A stretch of 64,000 nt of DNA from Marimicrobium sp913061115 (GTDB lineage: Bacteria; Pseudomonadota; Gammaproteobacteria; Pseudomonadales; Halieaceae): positions 124,001 through 188,000 of the forward strand of contig NZ_CP159826.1 in the NCBI RefSeq assembly GCF_047729875.1. Reading direction: 5' to 3'. Below are positions 17,333 through 25,226 of the stretch, in pieces (within the stretch, counting starts at the first letter, position 1; every line of letters starts with the position of its first letter). The position numbers were made by a program, and so were the translations under genes. Below the pieces are notes generated by a model. That model worked only from the letters and a program-made list of their open reading frames with translations, had not been told where the DNA came from and did no database searches.

Positions 17333-18389
17333 CGCGTGTATCCATGGGTAAGTAAAAGGTAAATCGGGTTTCCCCGGGGCGGCTATCACATTCAAGTGCG
17401 CCCCCGTGAAGAGAAATGATGGACTGGGCAATGGATAACCCTAGACCGGTGCCATCGGCGCGGCCAGTCACCATGGGGGCGAACACGGCAGGCATGAGAT
17501 CTGCGGGTATTCCCGGGCCGTTATCAATGATGTCTATACGGCAAACCAGCCGATGTAGCTTTGCGCCCACGGTGAACTGCCGCTGTGAGCGACTGCGCAG
17601 GATGATCTCGCATTGATCGAGGTTTGGCGCGGCCGCTTGTAGCGCGTTGCGCATGATATTGAGCACCGCTTGAATCAGCTGTGCTCTATCGCAGGGAAAC
17701 TCGGGCAGGCTAGGGTCATAGTCGCGTTTAATGACGACCTGATTGCCAGACTCGGCCGTAATCAGGTTGCGCACATGTTCCATAATTTCGTGGATATTGA
17801 GTGGCTGAACATCCAATTGTCGGTTGGGGCCTAGCAATCGATCGACGAGATCACGCAAGCGGTCAGCCTCGCGGATAATAACGTCTGTGTACTCGGCTAA
17901 CGCCGCGTTGGGTAATTCCTTGGCCAGCAACTGGGCTGCTCCGCGCACGCCGCCTAATGGGTTTTTGATTTCATGGGCCAGACCACGAATGATCGCTCGG
18001 CTGGTTTCCTGGGCGTGTTGTGCGCTCTCATCCCTGCTGATTTTCAGTAAACGGTCAACGGCCGTCAGCTCAACCACCAATCTGAATGGGCCTTCACCAT
18101 CGACAATAGGCGTGATGATGATATCGACACGCACTTCCTGTCCAGAGACTAATACCAGAGAAACACCGCGGCTGGCCTGTGGGGTATTATTGGATAGCGC
18201 CTGTTTCAGCTTCTGCAGCCAGTCTGCGGAGTGCAATATCAGGCTCCCGGCGTGTTGCCCAATACAGCGCGCCTCTGATGTTTCCAGCAAGGCCTGTCCG
18301 GCGGCGTTGAGCGCGACGATCTGTAGATTCGCGTCCAGCGCTACGATACCCGTACTGATACTGTCCAGTAGTTCCCGAATGTGTCTCAT
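17325..18389 (-). CDS. glnL: Nitrogen regulation sensor kinase NtrB (GlnL)
   Basis: This 354-residue cytoplasmic histidine kinase phosphorylates NtrC when glutamine is scarce and is reversed by PII. An N-terminal PAS domain (about 8-110, beginning LDSISTGIVALDANL) precedes the phosphoacceptor helix with GLAHEIKNPLGG (His about 139) and an HATPase domain with N-box MRNALQA, IIDNGPGIP and GTGLGLSIAQS. No membrane segment is present, as expected. The start has a GAGG site 5 bases before the ATG. Its promoter region holds sigma-54 and NtrC sites. Confidence 0.96.
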   Translation of the reverse strand: MRHIRELLDSISTGIVALDANLQIVALNAAGQALLETSEARCIGQHAGSLILHSADWLQKLKQALSNNTPQASRGVSLVLVSGQEVRVDIIITPIVDGEGPFRLVVELTAVDRLLKISRDESAQHAQETSRAIIRGLAHEIKNPLGGVRGAAQLLAKELPNAALAEYTDVIIREADRLRDLVDRLLGPNRQLDVQPLNIHEIMEHVRNLITAESGNQVVIKRDYDPSLPEFPCDRAQLIQAVLNIMRNALQAAAPNLDQCEIILRSRSQRQFTVGAKLHRLVCRIDIIDNGPGIPADLMPAVFAPMVTGRADGTGLGLSIAQSIISLHGGALECDSRPGETRFTFYLPMDTRDA

Positions 18390-18480
18390 CCTTGCCTCAC
18401 GGTTGGGTCGGCTCTCGCTTGTTCAAGTGGTCAACGCTGACGCGGAAGTCTTTGCGCGTTCCCCCTCTCTCTACCGTGCT

Positions 18481-18496
18481 AGCAAAAATTGGGCCA
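18481..18496 (-). promoter_or_regulatory. Sigma-54 promoter of ntrBC
   Basis: On the minus strand the 16 bases read TGGCCCAATTTTTGCT, against the consensus TGGCAC-N5-TTGCW. The invariant GG and GC are ten bases apart. The predicted start point is near 18471, about 82 bases before the ntrB ATG. An NtrC-like palindrome lies about 183 bases upstream. Confidence 0.75.
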
Positions 18497-18645
18497 GAAT
18501 GACGCAGCAGTGGGTGAAAAGGGAGTAAATGTCCGAGTATTGTGCCGGCAGTAAAGGTAAGCGCTCATATCGGTGGTGTAGTGAGCGATTTAGACGCCTG
18601 AGAATTATTCGGGTAGGTATCGAGAAACGCCTGCCGGGCACTTTA

Positions 18646-18662
18646 CGCACCATAATGGTGCG
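18646..18662 (-). promoter_or_regulatory. NtrC-binding palindrome upstream of ntrBC
   Basis: CGCACCATAATGGTGCG is a perfect 17-bp palindrome that matches the NtrC consensus TGCACY-N5-GGTGCA at all but the outermost base of each arm. It lies between the DUF4124 stop codon and the sigma-54 element, at a normal enhancer distance. It has no following T-run, so a terminator is less likely. Confidence 0.7.
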
Positions 18663-18689
18663 CTTATGGTCAGGCGCTGTCCAGCACTT

Positions 18690-19235
18690 TCACTTTTTGT
18701 TACGGTTCCGCCTAATGCTAGAAATTCGAACGACAAAAACGCGCACGGCGGGCGAGATGGCTAATATCGCCCCGGAGCCGTCAATGACTGCCGCAGTAAG
18801 ATCCTGCTGGCCGGGAAAGACATTGGTGAGCTCCCATGTGGTCGCGCGCTGCGGCTCACCCTGGGGCGTGCCGTTGATGAATAACTGCAGGCGCTCACTC
18901 ACTCCCAGCTCAGCGCTGACAATGGTGCTGACGGAGAAGTTACCGGGCCCTGCGGGTATGGTGGTTTCGTTAGCCGGCGCTGAGATAGACACAGAGTAAG
19001 CCGGAGTCTCCCGCTGCTCTTTTCCTGCGGTATTGTCCGGTACAGGGATAAACAGCGCCTGTGGAGCTGGCGTGGTGTTGATCTGCGGGATGTCGACTTG
19101 TTGTGAAGGACTGCTATCGGGCGGCGGTGTGTCTGTGAATACGGCATTCCCGCGCGCGTCCGTTGTGCGGTAAATGGTGTCGGCAACACCGCACATGGGC
19201 ATTAGCAGCAGGAGGGCAAAGAGAAATTGGGGCAT
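18690..19235 (-). CDS. DUF4124-domain periplasmic protein
   Basis: This 181-residue protein has a signal peptide (1-18, ending GVADT), then the DUF4124 segment (about 20-50) with the family pattern IYRTTDARGNAVFTDTPPP. A proline- and threonine-rich linker follows, and a C-terminal Ig-like part with VSISAPANETTIPAG. Its molecular function is not known. Proteins of this type sit between glnA and ntrB in Pseudomonas as here, but there is no evidence of a role in nitrogen control. The C-terminus RRNRNKK is basic. Confidence 0.8.
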   Translation of the reverse strand: MPQFLFALLLLMPMCGVADTIYRTTDARGNAVFTDTPPPDSSPSQQVDIPQINTTPAPQALFIPVPDNTAGKEQRETPAYSVSISAPANETTIPAGPGNFSVSTIVSAELGVSERLQLFINGTPQGEPQRATTWELTNVFPGQQDLTAAVIDGSGAILAISPAVRVFVVRISSIRRNRNKK

Positions 19236-19340
19236 GAATATCGCCTTACAGGATTCCTAACGTCTTTACCGTAGCAGAAATCTTAAGCCCAGCAGAGGTT
19301 TTATCGGCATAAATTGTGATTCCGAGCGCCATAATCAGGC

Positions 19341-19364
19341 AAAAAAAAGCCCGCCGAAGCGGGC
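19341..19364 (-). terminator. Rho-independent terminator of glnA
   Basis: On the minus strand a stem GCCCGC/GCGGGC with loop TTCG (19349-19364) is followed by eight T residues (19348 down to 19341). It lies 24 bases after the glnA stop codon and separates glnA from the DUF4124 gene and ntrBC, so ntrBC needs its own promoter. Confidence 0.93.
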
Positions 19365-19387
19365 CTATTCCGTGTGCCGGTTAGGCG

Positions 19388-20794
19388 TTATACGGAGTAA
19401 TACATTTCGAACTCGATAGGGTGAGTCGTCATGTTGAGGCGCTGGATTTCGCCTTCCTTGAGCTCAATGAATGCATCGATCATGTCGTCGGAGAACACAC
19501 CACCTTTGGTCAGGAATTCACGGTCAGCATCGAGTGCCGCCAAGGCCATTTCAAAGCTGGAGGCAACAGTCGGAATAGCCTTTGCCTCTTCGGCGGGCAG
19601 GTCGTAAAGATCTTTGTCGGCAGGGTCGCCGGGGTGGATCTTATTCTGGATGCCGTCCAGGCCAGCCATCAACATAGCGGCGAATGCCAGATAAGGGTTG
19701 GCGGTTGGATCCGGGAAGCGGATTTCAATGCGCTTGCCCTTGGGGTTGGCTTCGTACGGGATGCGGATAGACGCGGAGCGGTTGCGGGCCGAGTAGGCCA
19801 GCATTACCGGAGCTTCGAAGCCAGGCACCAGACGTTTGTAGGAGTTCGTAGACGCGTTCGCGAAAGCATTCAGTGCGCGCGCATGCTTGATGATACCTCC
19901 AATGTAAAACAAGGCAGTCTCTGACAGGCCAGCATAGCCGTCGCCAGCAAAGATGTTTTCACCGTCCTTGCCGATGGATTGATGCACATGCATGCCGGAA
20001 CCATTATCACCGACAATTGGCTTGGGCATAAAGGTGGCTGTTTTGCCGTAGGCGTGAGCCACATTATGCACGCAATATTTCAGCACTTGCACTTCATCGG
20101 CCTTTTTCACCAGCGTGCTGAACCGCACACCGATTTCACATTGTCCTGCAGTAGCCACTTCGTGGTGATGCACTTCGATATCCAGCCCCATTTGCTCCAT
20201 GGCGGTACACATGGCGCCACGAATATCGTGCAGGGAGTCGACCGGTGGCACGGGGAAATAGCCTCCTTTAACGCCTGGACGGTGGCCAGTATTGCCTTCC
20301 TCAAAATTGTGGTTGGAGCACCAGGCCGCTTCTTCTGAGTGGATTTTGACACTGCAGCCGCTCATGTCGACATGCCACTTGATGTCATCGAAAACGAAGA
20401 ACTCTGGTTCAGGGCCAAAGAAAGCGGTATCGCCGATACCGGTGGACGTCAGATAGTCTTCTGCGCGCTTGGCAACGGAGCGTGGATCGCGGTCGTAGCC
20501 CAGCATAGTGGTAGGCTCAGCGACGTTACAGCGCAAGATTACGGTGGCATCGTCGGTGAAGGGATCCAGCACCGATGTGCTGTCGTCAGGCATTAGCACC
20601 ATGTCAGAATCGTTTATGCCTTTCCAGCCGGCGATAGACGAGCCATCAAACATCTTGCCCCCATCGAAGAAGTCCTCAGACACTTCCTTGGAAGGAACGG
20701 TCACGTGCTGCTCCTTGCCGTGGGTGTCAGTGAAGCGCAGGTCTACCCAGCGGACTTCGTTTTCTGTGATGAGTTTCAGGGTTTGCTTTGACAT
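19388..20794 (-). CDS. glnA: Glutamine synthetase type I
   Basis: GlnA makes glutamine from glutamate, ammonia and ATP as a dodecamer. The 468-residue sequence has the N-terminal beta-grasp with DGSSIAGW, metal ligands in FFGPEPEFFVFD, the ATP-binding stretch MPKPIVGDNGSGMHVHQS, and RNRSASIRIP. The adenylylation loop DLYDLPAEEAK keeps the tyrosine, so activity is likely regulated by GlnE. It has a sigma-54 promoter with NtrC-like sites upstream, and a strong terminator. Confidence 0.98.
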   Translation of the reverse strand: MSKQTLKLITENEVRWVDLRFTDTHGKEQHVTVPSKEVSEDFFDGGKMFDGSSIAGWKGINDSDMVLMPDDSTSVLDPFTDDATVILRCNVAEPTTMLGYDRDPRSVAKRAEDYLTSTGIGDTAFFGPEPEFFVFDDIKWHVDMSGCSVKIHSEEAAWCSNHNFEEGNTGHRPGVKGGYFPVPPVDSLHDIRGAMCTAMEQMGLDIEVHHHEVATAGQCEIGVRFSTLVKKADEVQVLKYCVHNVAHAYGKTATFMPKPIVGDNGSGMHVHQSIGKDGENIFAGDGYAGLSETALFYIGGIIKHARALNAFANASTNSYKRLVPGFEAPVMLAYSARNRSASIRIPYEANPKGKRIEIRFPDPTANPYLAFAAMLMAGLDGIQNKIHPGDPADKDLYDLPAEEAKAIPTVASSFEMALAALDADREFLTKGGVFSDDMIDAFIELKEGEIQRLNMTTHPIEFEMYYSV

Positions 20795-20898
20795 CTTGTT
20801 TTCTCCATAGGGTAGTAATTGATTCGGCCTTGCCGATAGCGTTTTTTCTTGACGCCAGACAAGCCGGTTGCACAGGTAGCATCAGCAGTCTTAACAGA

Positions 20899-20914
20899 AG
20901 CAAGAGCCATGCCA
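20899..20914 (-). promoter_or_regulatory. Sigma-54 promoter of glnA
   Basis: On the minus strand TGGCATGGCTCTTGCT matches the -24/-12 consensus TGGCAC-N5-TTGCW at every position but one, with GG and GC spaced by ten. The predicted start is near 20889, giving a leader of about 95 bases before the glnA ATG. Confidence 0.85.
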
Positions 20915-20985
20915 TAAAGGGTGCTTGAGGTAACGCACTGAAATCTAAAGAATTTATATCACCCACCACACTAACAAAGCCAATA

Positions 20986-21024
20986 TGCACCATAAAAAAG
21001 CGTTTTTCGCTCTATTTTGGTGCA
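20986..21024 (-). promoter_or_regulatory. NtrC enhancer half sites upstream of glnA
   Basis: TGCACC (20986-20991) and GGTGCA (21019-21024) are perfect NtrC half sites in inverted orientation. Each is extended by an A/T-rich tract, and each has only a weak partner arm (2 and 3 of 6 matches) at the 17-bp spacing. Their centres would be near -105 and -127 from the sigma-54 start, close to the paired enhancer sites of enteric glnA. Confidence 0.6.
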
Positions 21025-21390
21025 ATTACTAACGCTGCGAACGTGTGATCGCTTCACAAGGTGGTCGGAGCGAAGCCAGTAAAATACCAGCTCCGAACAG
21101 AGGGAATGTTTATGGCCTCTATACAATTCGTTGTCAAGTATTTCTCTGAAATGATGATGAAAAGAGCCTGTTGTGCCTTTAACGGTGCAAATTGATACGC
21201 AAGCATGCAGCATCAATAAGGCTCAATATTGTAGGGTGACGCTGGTAAAGCGCCGCAACACCACCCCCCGCGGTTGACCCTACTAGCACTACATTAGTAT
21301 ACAAATCACACAAGTCCTAGCATGCAGTTGCTTTGCTATGGGTTATACTCCGCGCGTTTTTAAGCCACCCCGCCGTCCAGAGGTAATCCC

Positions 21391-23202
21391 TTGATCGAGA
21401 AACTTCGCAATATCGCCATTATTGCCCACGTAGACCATGGCAAAACCACCCTTGTGGATTGTCTGCTGCAGCAATCGGGTACGCTCGATCGTCGCTCCGC
21501 GGGAGCCGAGCGTGTGATGGACTCCAACGATCAGGAGCGCGAGCGGGGTATTACCATTCTGGCCAAAAATACGGCCATCGAATGGGACGGCTACCGCATC
21601 AATATCGTTGATACCCCCGGTCATGCCGATTTTGGTGGCGAGGTTGAGCGGGTGTTGTCTATGGTCGATTCAGTCTTACTACTGGTTGATGCAGTGGATG
21701 GCCCGATGCCGCAAACCCGATTTGTGACGTCCAAGGCATTTGAACAGGGCCTAAACCCGATTGTAGTGGTCAATAAAGTGGATCGCCCGGGTGCGCGCCC
21801 CGACTGGGTGGTTGACCAGGTATTCGATCTGTTCGACAGGCTGGGGGCGACAGACGAGCAGCTGGACTTTCCGATAATCTACACCTCCGCTATTCAGGGT
21901 ATAGCGGGCCTGGACCATGAGGAGATGGGTGTGGACATGCAGCCTCTGTTCCAAACGGTCATCGACAAAGTGCCTGCACCACTGGTCAACTCTGATGGCC
22001 CACTGCAAATGCAGATCAGTGCACTGGATTACAATAGTTACGTCGGTGTTATTGGTGTCGGTCGGATAACACGCGGCACCTTGACGCCTAATTCCCAGAT
22101 TGTTGTGGTCAACAGTGAGGGTGCTGTGCGCAAGGGGCGCGTACTGCAGGTCATGGGTTATTTGGGGCTAGAGCGAGTGGATGTGGAGTCCGCAGAGGCG
22201 GGCGACATCGTTTGTGTGACGGGTATCGAGGGATTGAATATCTCCGATACTTTGTGTGACCCCGCGACACCGGAACCGCTTCCACCGCTTTCAGTGGATG
22301 AGCCGACAGTGAGCATGACATTTCAGGTTAACGATTCGCCTTTTGCGGGCAAAGAGGGCAAGTACGTTACCACGCGAAATATCAAGGAGCGACTCGAACG
22401 GGAACTGATTCACAATGTCGCTTTGCGGGTAGAGCCCGGTGAAACCCCCGACAAGTTCAAAGTGTCTGGGCGTGGTGAGTTACACCTTTCTGTGTTGATT
22501 GAATCGATGCGTCGTGAAGGCTTTGAGCTGGGTGTGTCCCGGCCAGAGGTGATTCGCAAAGAAGTGGATGGCGTCATGCAGGAACCTTATGAGCAGCTGG
22601 TGATCGACTGTGAAGAGGCTCATCAGGGTGCAGTGATGGAAGAGCTGGGCCTGCGACGCGGCGAATTAGAGAATATGGTGCCAGATGGCAAGGGCCGAAT
22701 TCGACTGGAGTTTATTATTCCCGCCCGCGGGTTGATTGGGTTTCGGTCGCTGTTTTTAACGCTGACATCCGGCGCCGGTATTTTGACCCATGTCTTCGAC
22801 CACTATGGCCCGATCAAGAATACGGAGATCATTCACCGTGCTAACGGCGTACTGGTGTCTATGGTCAAAGGCAAGGCGCTGGGCTATTCCCTGTTCAATT
22901 TGCAGGAGCGGGGCCGCATGTTTGTCGAGCCCAATGTTGAGGTCTACGAGGGGCAGGTTATCGGCTTGCACAATCGCGGCAACGATCTGACGGTCAATCC
23001 TATTAAGGGTAAGCAGCTGACCAACGTGCGTGCATCGGGAACCGATGAGGCGTTGACGCTGACTCCCCCGGTCCGCCATTCGCTAGAACAGGCACTGGAA
23101 TTTATAGAAGACGATGAATTGGTGGAGGTGACTCCCGCTAGCATTCGTTTGCGCAAGAAGCTTCTATTGGAGCATGAGCGTCGCCGCGCTGGTCGCATCT
23201 AA
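21391..23202 (+). CDS. typA: Ribosome-associated translational GTPase TypA/BipA
   Basis: TypA is an EF-G-like GTPase that binds the 70S ribosome and supports 50S assembly and stress growth. It starts with TTG at 21391: MIEKLRNIAIIAHVDHG is the exact family N-terminus, and AGAGG precedes it by 6 bases. The G motifs are AHVDHGKT (G1), DTPGH (G3) and NKVD (G4), followed by the beta-barrel, the EF-G domains III and V, and the TypA C-terminal domain with GRMFVEPNVEVYEGQ. Length is 603 residues. dtd follows after 15 bases. Confidence 0.97.
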   Translation: MIEKLRNIAIIAHVDHGKTTLVDCLLQQSGTLDRRSAGAERVMDSNDQERERGITILAKNTAIEWDGYRINIVDTPGHADFGGEVERVLSMVDSVLLLVDAVDGPMPQTRFVTSKAFEQGLNPIVVVNKVDRPGARPDWVVDQVFDLFDRLGATDEQLDFPIIYTSAIQGIAGLDHEEMGVDMQPLFQTVIDKVPAPLVNSDGPLQMQISALDYNSYVGVIGVGRITRGTLTPNSQIVVVNSEGAVRKGRVLQVMGYLGLERVDVESAEAGDIVCVTGIEGLNISDTLCDPATPEPLPPLSVDEPTVSMTFQVNDSPFAGKEGKYVTTRNIKERLERELIHNVALRVEPGETPDKFKVSGRGELHLSVLIESMRREGFELGVSRPEVIRKEVDGVMQEPYEQLVIDCEEAHQGAVMEELGLRRGELENMVPDGKGRIRLEFIIPARGLIGFRSLFLTLTSGAGILTHVFDHYGPIKNTEIIHRANGVLVSMVKGKALGYSLFNLQERGRMFVEPNVEVYEGQVIGLHNRGNDLTVNPIKGKQLTNVRASGTDEALTLTPPVRHSLEQALEFIEDDELVEVTPASIRLRKKLLLEHERRRAGRI

Positions 23203-23217
23203 GGCAGCAGCTGAAGG

Positions 23218-23655
23218 ATGAAGTCTCTGTTGCAGCGTGTTAGTCGCGCTACCGTAACGGTGAACGCAGAGACTGTTGGTGAGATCGAGCACGGCCTGCT
23301 GGTGTTCCTGGGCCTGGATCGGGATGATGACCGGGCTGGCGCAGATCGTATGGTGGATAAGCTGCTAGCGTACCGGGTATTCGCCGATAGCGAAGGCCGC
23401 ATGAACGCTAGCGTGGTAGATGTGCATGGCGGCGTGCTACTGGTATCCCAGTTCACTCTGTCAGCAGATACCCGCAAGGGGCTACGGCCGGGATTTTCGT
23501 CGGCTATGCCACCGCGCGAAGCCGAGCAGCTTTATGACTATACGCTAGCACAATTGCGCCGCCACCATCCGCTGGTAGCGTCCGGCGTGTTTGGTGCCGA
23601 TATGCAGGTTAGTCTGGTCAATGACGGCCCCGTGACATTTCTTCTGAACGCCTAG
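23218..23655 (+). CDS. dtd: D-aminoacyl-tRNA deacylase
   Basis: Dtd hydrolyses D-aminoacyl-tRNAs and so recycles mischarged tRNA. The 145-residue protein has the active-site segment SQFTLSADTRKG (with SQFTL) and the C-terminal Gly-cisPro motif in NDGPVTF. It starts MKSLLQRVSRATVTV like its relatives. It follows typA closely and its end overlaps the convergent acetyltransferase gene by 4 bases. Confidence 0.96.
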   Translation: MKSLLQRVSRATVTVNAETVGEIEHGLLVFLGLDRDDDRAGADRMVDKLLAYRVFADSEGRMNASVVDVHGGVLLVSQFTLSADTRKGLRPGFSSAMPPREAEQLYDYTLAQLRRHHPLVASGVFGADMQVSLVNDGPVTFLLNA

Positions 23656-24122
23656 TCTCCTTCCGCTAGTGAGACGCCATAGCGCATTTTTCGATGCGGT
23701 ATGTTGTCTTCCAGATATTCGTCACCTTCGGCGATAAACCCGCAGTCAGCATAAAAATCTTGCAAATGCGCCTGTGCGCTTATGCAGATATCATTATTTG
23801 GCCAATGCAGCAGGTTGTGTTTAACGCCGCGTTGTACCAGTTCTCGGCCCAGCTGCTGGCCGCGCATCGTCGGACAGACAATGATTCTACCCAGCGAGCT
23901 TTCCGGATAATTCAGCCCGGGCGGGAGGCACCGTTGGTAGGCGACTAGTTCTGTGCCTCGCATGCCGAGCATATGTGCCGCCGGCTGATCAAGATTGTCG
24001 AGATCCAGATACGCACACTTTTGTTCGACGACGAAAACTTGCTGGCGTAAGCGTAGCACAGCGTACATTTTCTCCAGGGTCAGCCGGGCAAATGATAGGG
24101 TTTGCCACTGTAGGTTCATCAC
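23652..24122 (-). CDS. elaA: GNAT-family N-acetyltransferase (ElaA-like)
   Basis: This 156-residue protein matches ElaA: the N-terminal WQTLSFARLTLEKMYAVL, then LRQQVFVVEQKCAYLDLDN, and the acetyl-CoA loop region GRIIVCPTMRGQQLGREL, which fits the (R/Q)xxGx(G/A)-like signature. The end contains DFYADCGFIAEGDEYLEDNIPH, a typical ElaA substrate-side segment. The substrate is unknown. The second Met may be the true start. It converges on dtd. Confidence 0.9.
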   Translation of the reverse strand: MMNLQWQTLSFARLTLEKMYAVLRLRQQVFVVEQKCAYLDLDNLDQPAAHMLGMRGTELVAYQRCLPPGLNYPESSLGRIIVCPTMRGQQLGRELVQRGVKHNLLHWPNNDICISAQAHLQDFYADCGFIAEGDEYLEDNIPHRKMRYGVSLAEGD

Positions 24123-24312
24123 ATTCCCGTGTTAGCCGTAGGGTAGTTTTAACAAAACTTGGGCGCAACGTTCTCCGTCAGCGCATTAGTTGATACTATA
24201 AGCCCTCAACGGCCGTGGTAACAGGGCCTGACTTTGAGAGCGTGTGGCACACAAGGCTTTGGGCGCTGAGGCAAAATATGTATTCCCTTCAAAATAGAGC
24301 AGGGTCTAGCTG

Positions 24313-25134
24313 ATGTTGGTAAATGTTGACACTCAGGATGTCTCGGCACTCAGTCAGCAGTTCGCAAAACTGGTGGGCGCATTACTCGAAGTAGTGAACA
24401 TGTCGGCCTTGCCGATTGAGGTCGATTTTACACCTGAGGAAAATTTCCGTGGTTTCGATGCGGACCAATTCTATGTTGTACAACAAGGCACTATAGCCGC
24501 TCGATATCAGGCCAAAACAATTTACACGCTGCAAGTGGGTGAAATTTTAATGCCCGATATCGCCGGCAGTATGGACAAAAAAATTGCGGTGTTTTATGGC
24601 AGCGATACTGGGGCTCAGTTACATTGCTATTCCGCGTTGGAGTTTATGCAGCGTGTGTTTGACGAGCCGGCGGCCATTAGGCTGTGGACGCGTCTATTGA
24701 TTACATACGCCGGTTTGATGCTAAGAATTACCGCCGCAAGCTCCGAGAGGGATGCGCCAGCCACGCTCGGATTTGATATTTACGAGCCGGGAGACGTTAT
24801 TATTCGTCAAGGCGACAGGGCAGACCATGTTTACAATATGGGCTCCGGCGTTGCAGAGCTGTTGGTTGATGGCGTTAATGTGGGGGGCATCGGTGAAGGC
24901 GAAATTTTTGGGGTGATGGCGGCTCTGACGCACGGCGATCGCAGTGCGTCAGTGAGAGCCAAAACACGCTGTGCTGTAGTGAAAGTTCCCAAGGATCAAT
25001 TTATCGGGTTGATCAAGAATCATCCTGGAAGCGTTCAAGCCTTATTGATGGACATGGCGAATACTATCGCCAACCTCAATGAGCAACTGGTCGGTTTGCA
25101 AGGAAACCGCCACGAGCATCACAAAGGGAGTTAA
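24313..25134 (+). CDS. Protein with two cyclic-nucleotide-binding-fold domains
   Basis: This 273-residue soluble protein has a poorly conserved cyclic-nucleotide fold at about 35-125 (FYVVQQGTIAARY) and a clearer one at about 155-250 (FDIYEPGDVIIRQGDRADHVYNM, with GEGEIFG and DRSASVRA). There is no helix-turn-helix, kinase, nucleotidyltransferase or channel domain, so it is probably a stand-alone sensor or scaffold. In the phosphate-binding cassette the usual FGE reads FGV, so the glutamate that contacts the ribose is missing, although the arginine is kept. Ligand binding is therefore doubtful. It lies 92 bases before parC. Confidence 0.75.
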   Translation: MLVNVDTQDVSALSQQFAKLVGALLEVVNMSALPIEVDFTPEENFRGFDADQFYVVQQGTIAARYQAKTIYTLQVGEILMPDIAGSMDKKIAVFYGSDTGAQLHCYSALEFMQRVFDEPAAIRLWTRLLITYAGLMLRITAASSERDAPATLGFDIYEPGDVIIRQGDRADHVYNMGSGVAELLVDGVNVGGIGEGEIFGVMAALTHGDRSASVRAKTRCAVVKVPKDQFIGLIKNHPGSVQALLMDMANTIANLNEQLVGLQGNRHEHHKGS

Positions 25135-25226
25135 TGTTTCCATAAACCTTGAGCCGCTTGGCGCAACGTTTATAGGATCATTCATTCGAGGTCAATTCAG
25201 ATAGTCGTTATACAGGCCAGCGTTTA

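Noticed and set aside
17824..18528. 234-codon open frame on the plus strand opposite ntrB
   Set aside because: It lies antisense to a certain histidine kinase gene, is serine/arginine-rich and matches no family. It is a codon-bias shadow.
18646..18662. The palindrome after the DUF4124 gene as a terminator
   Set aside because: No T-run follows on either strand, and the sequence fits the NtrC consensus at enhancer distance from a sigma-54 element.
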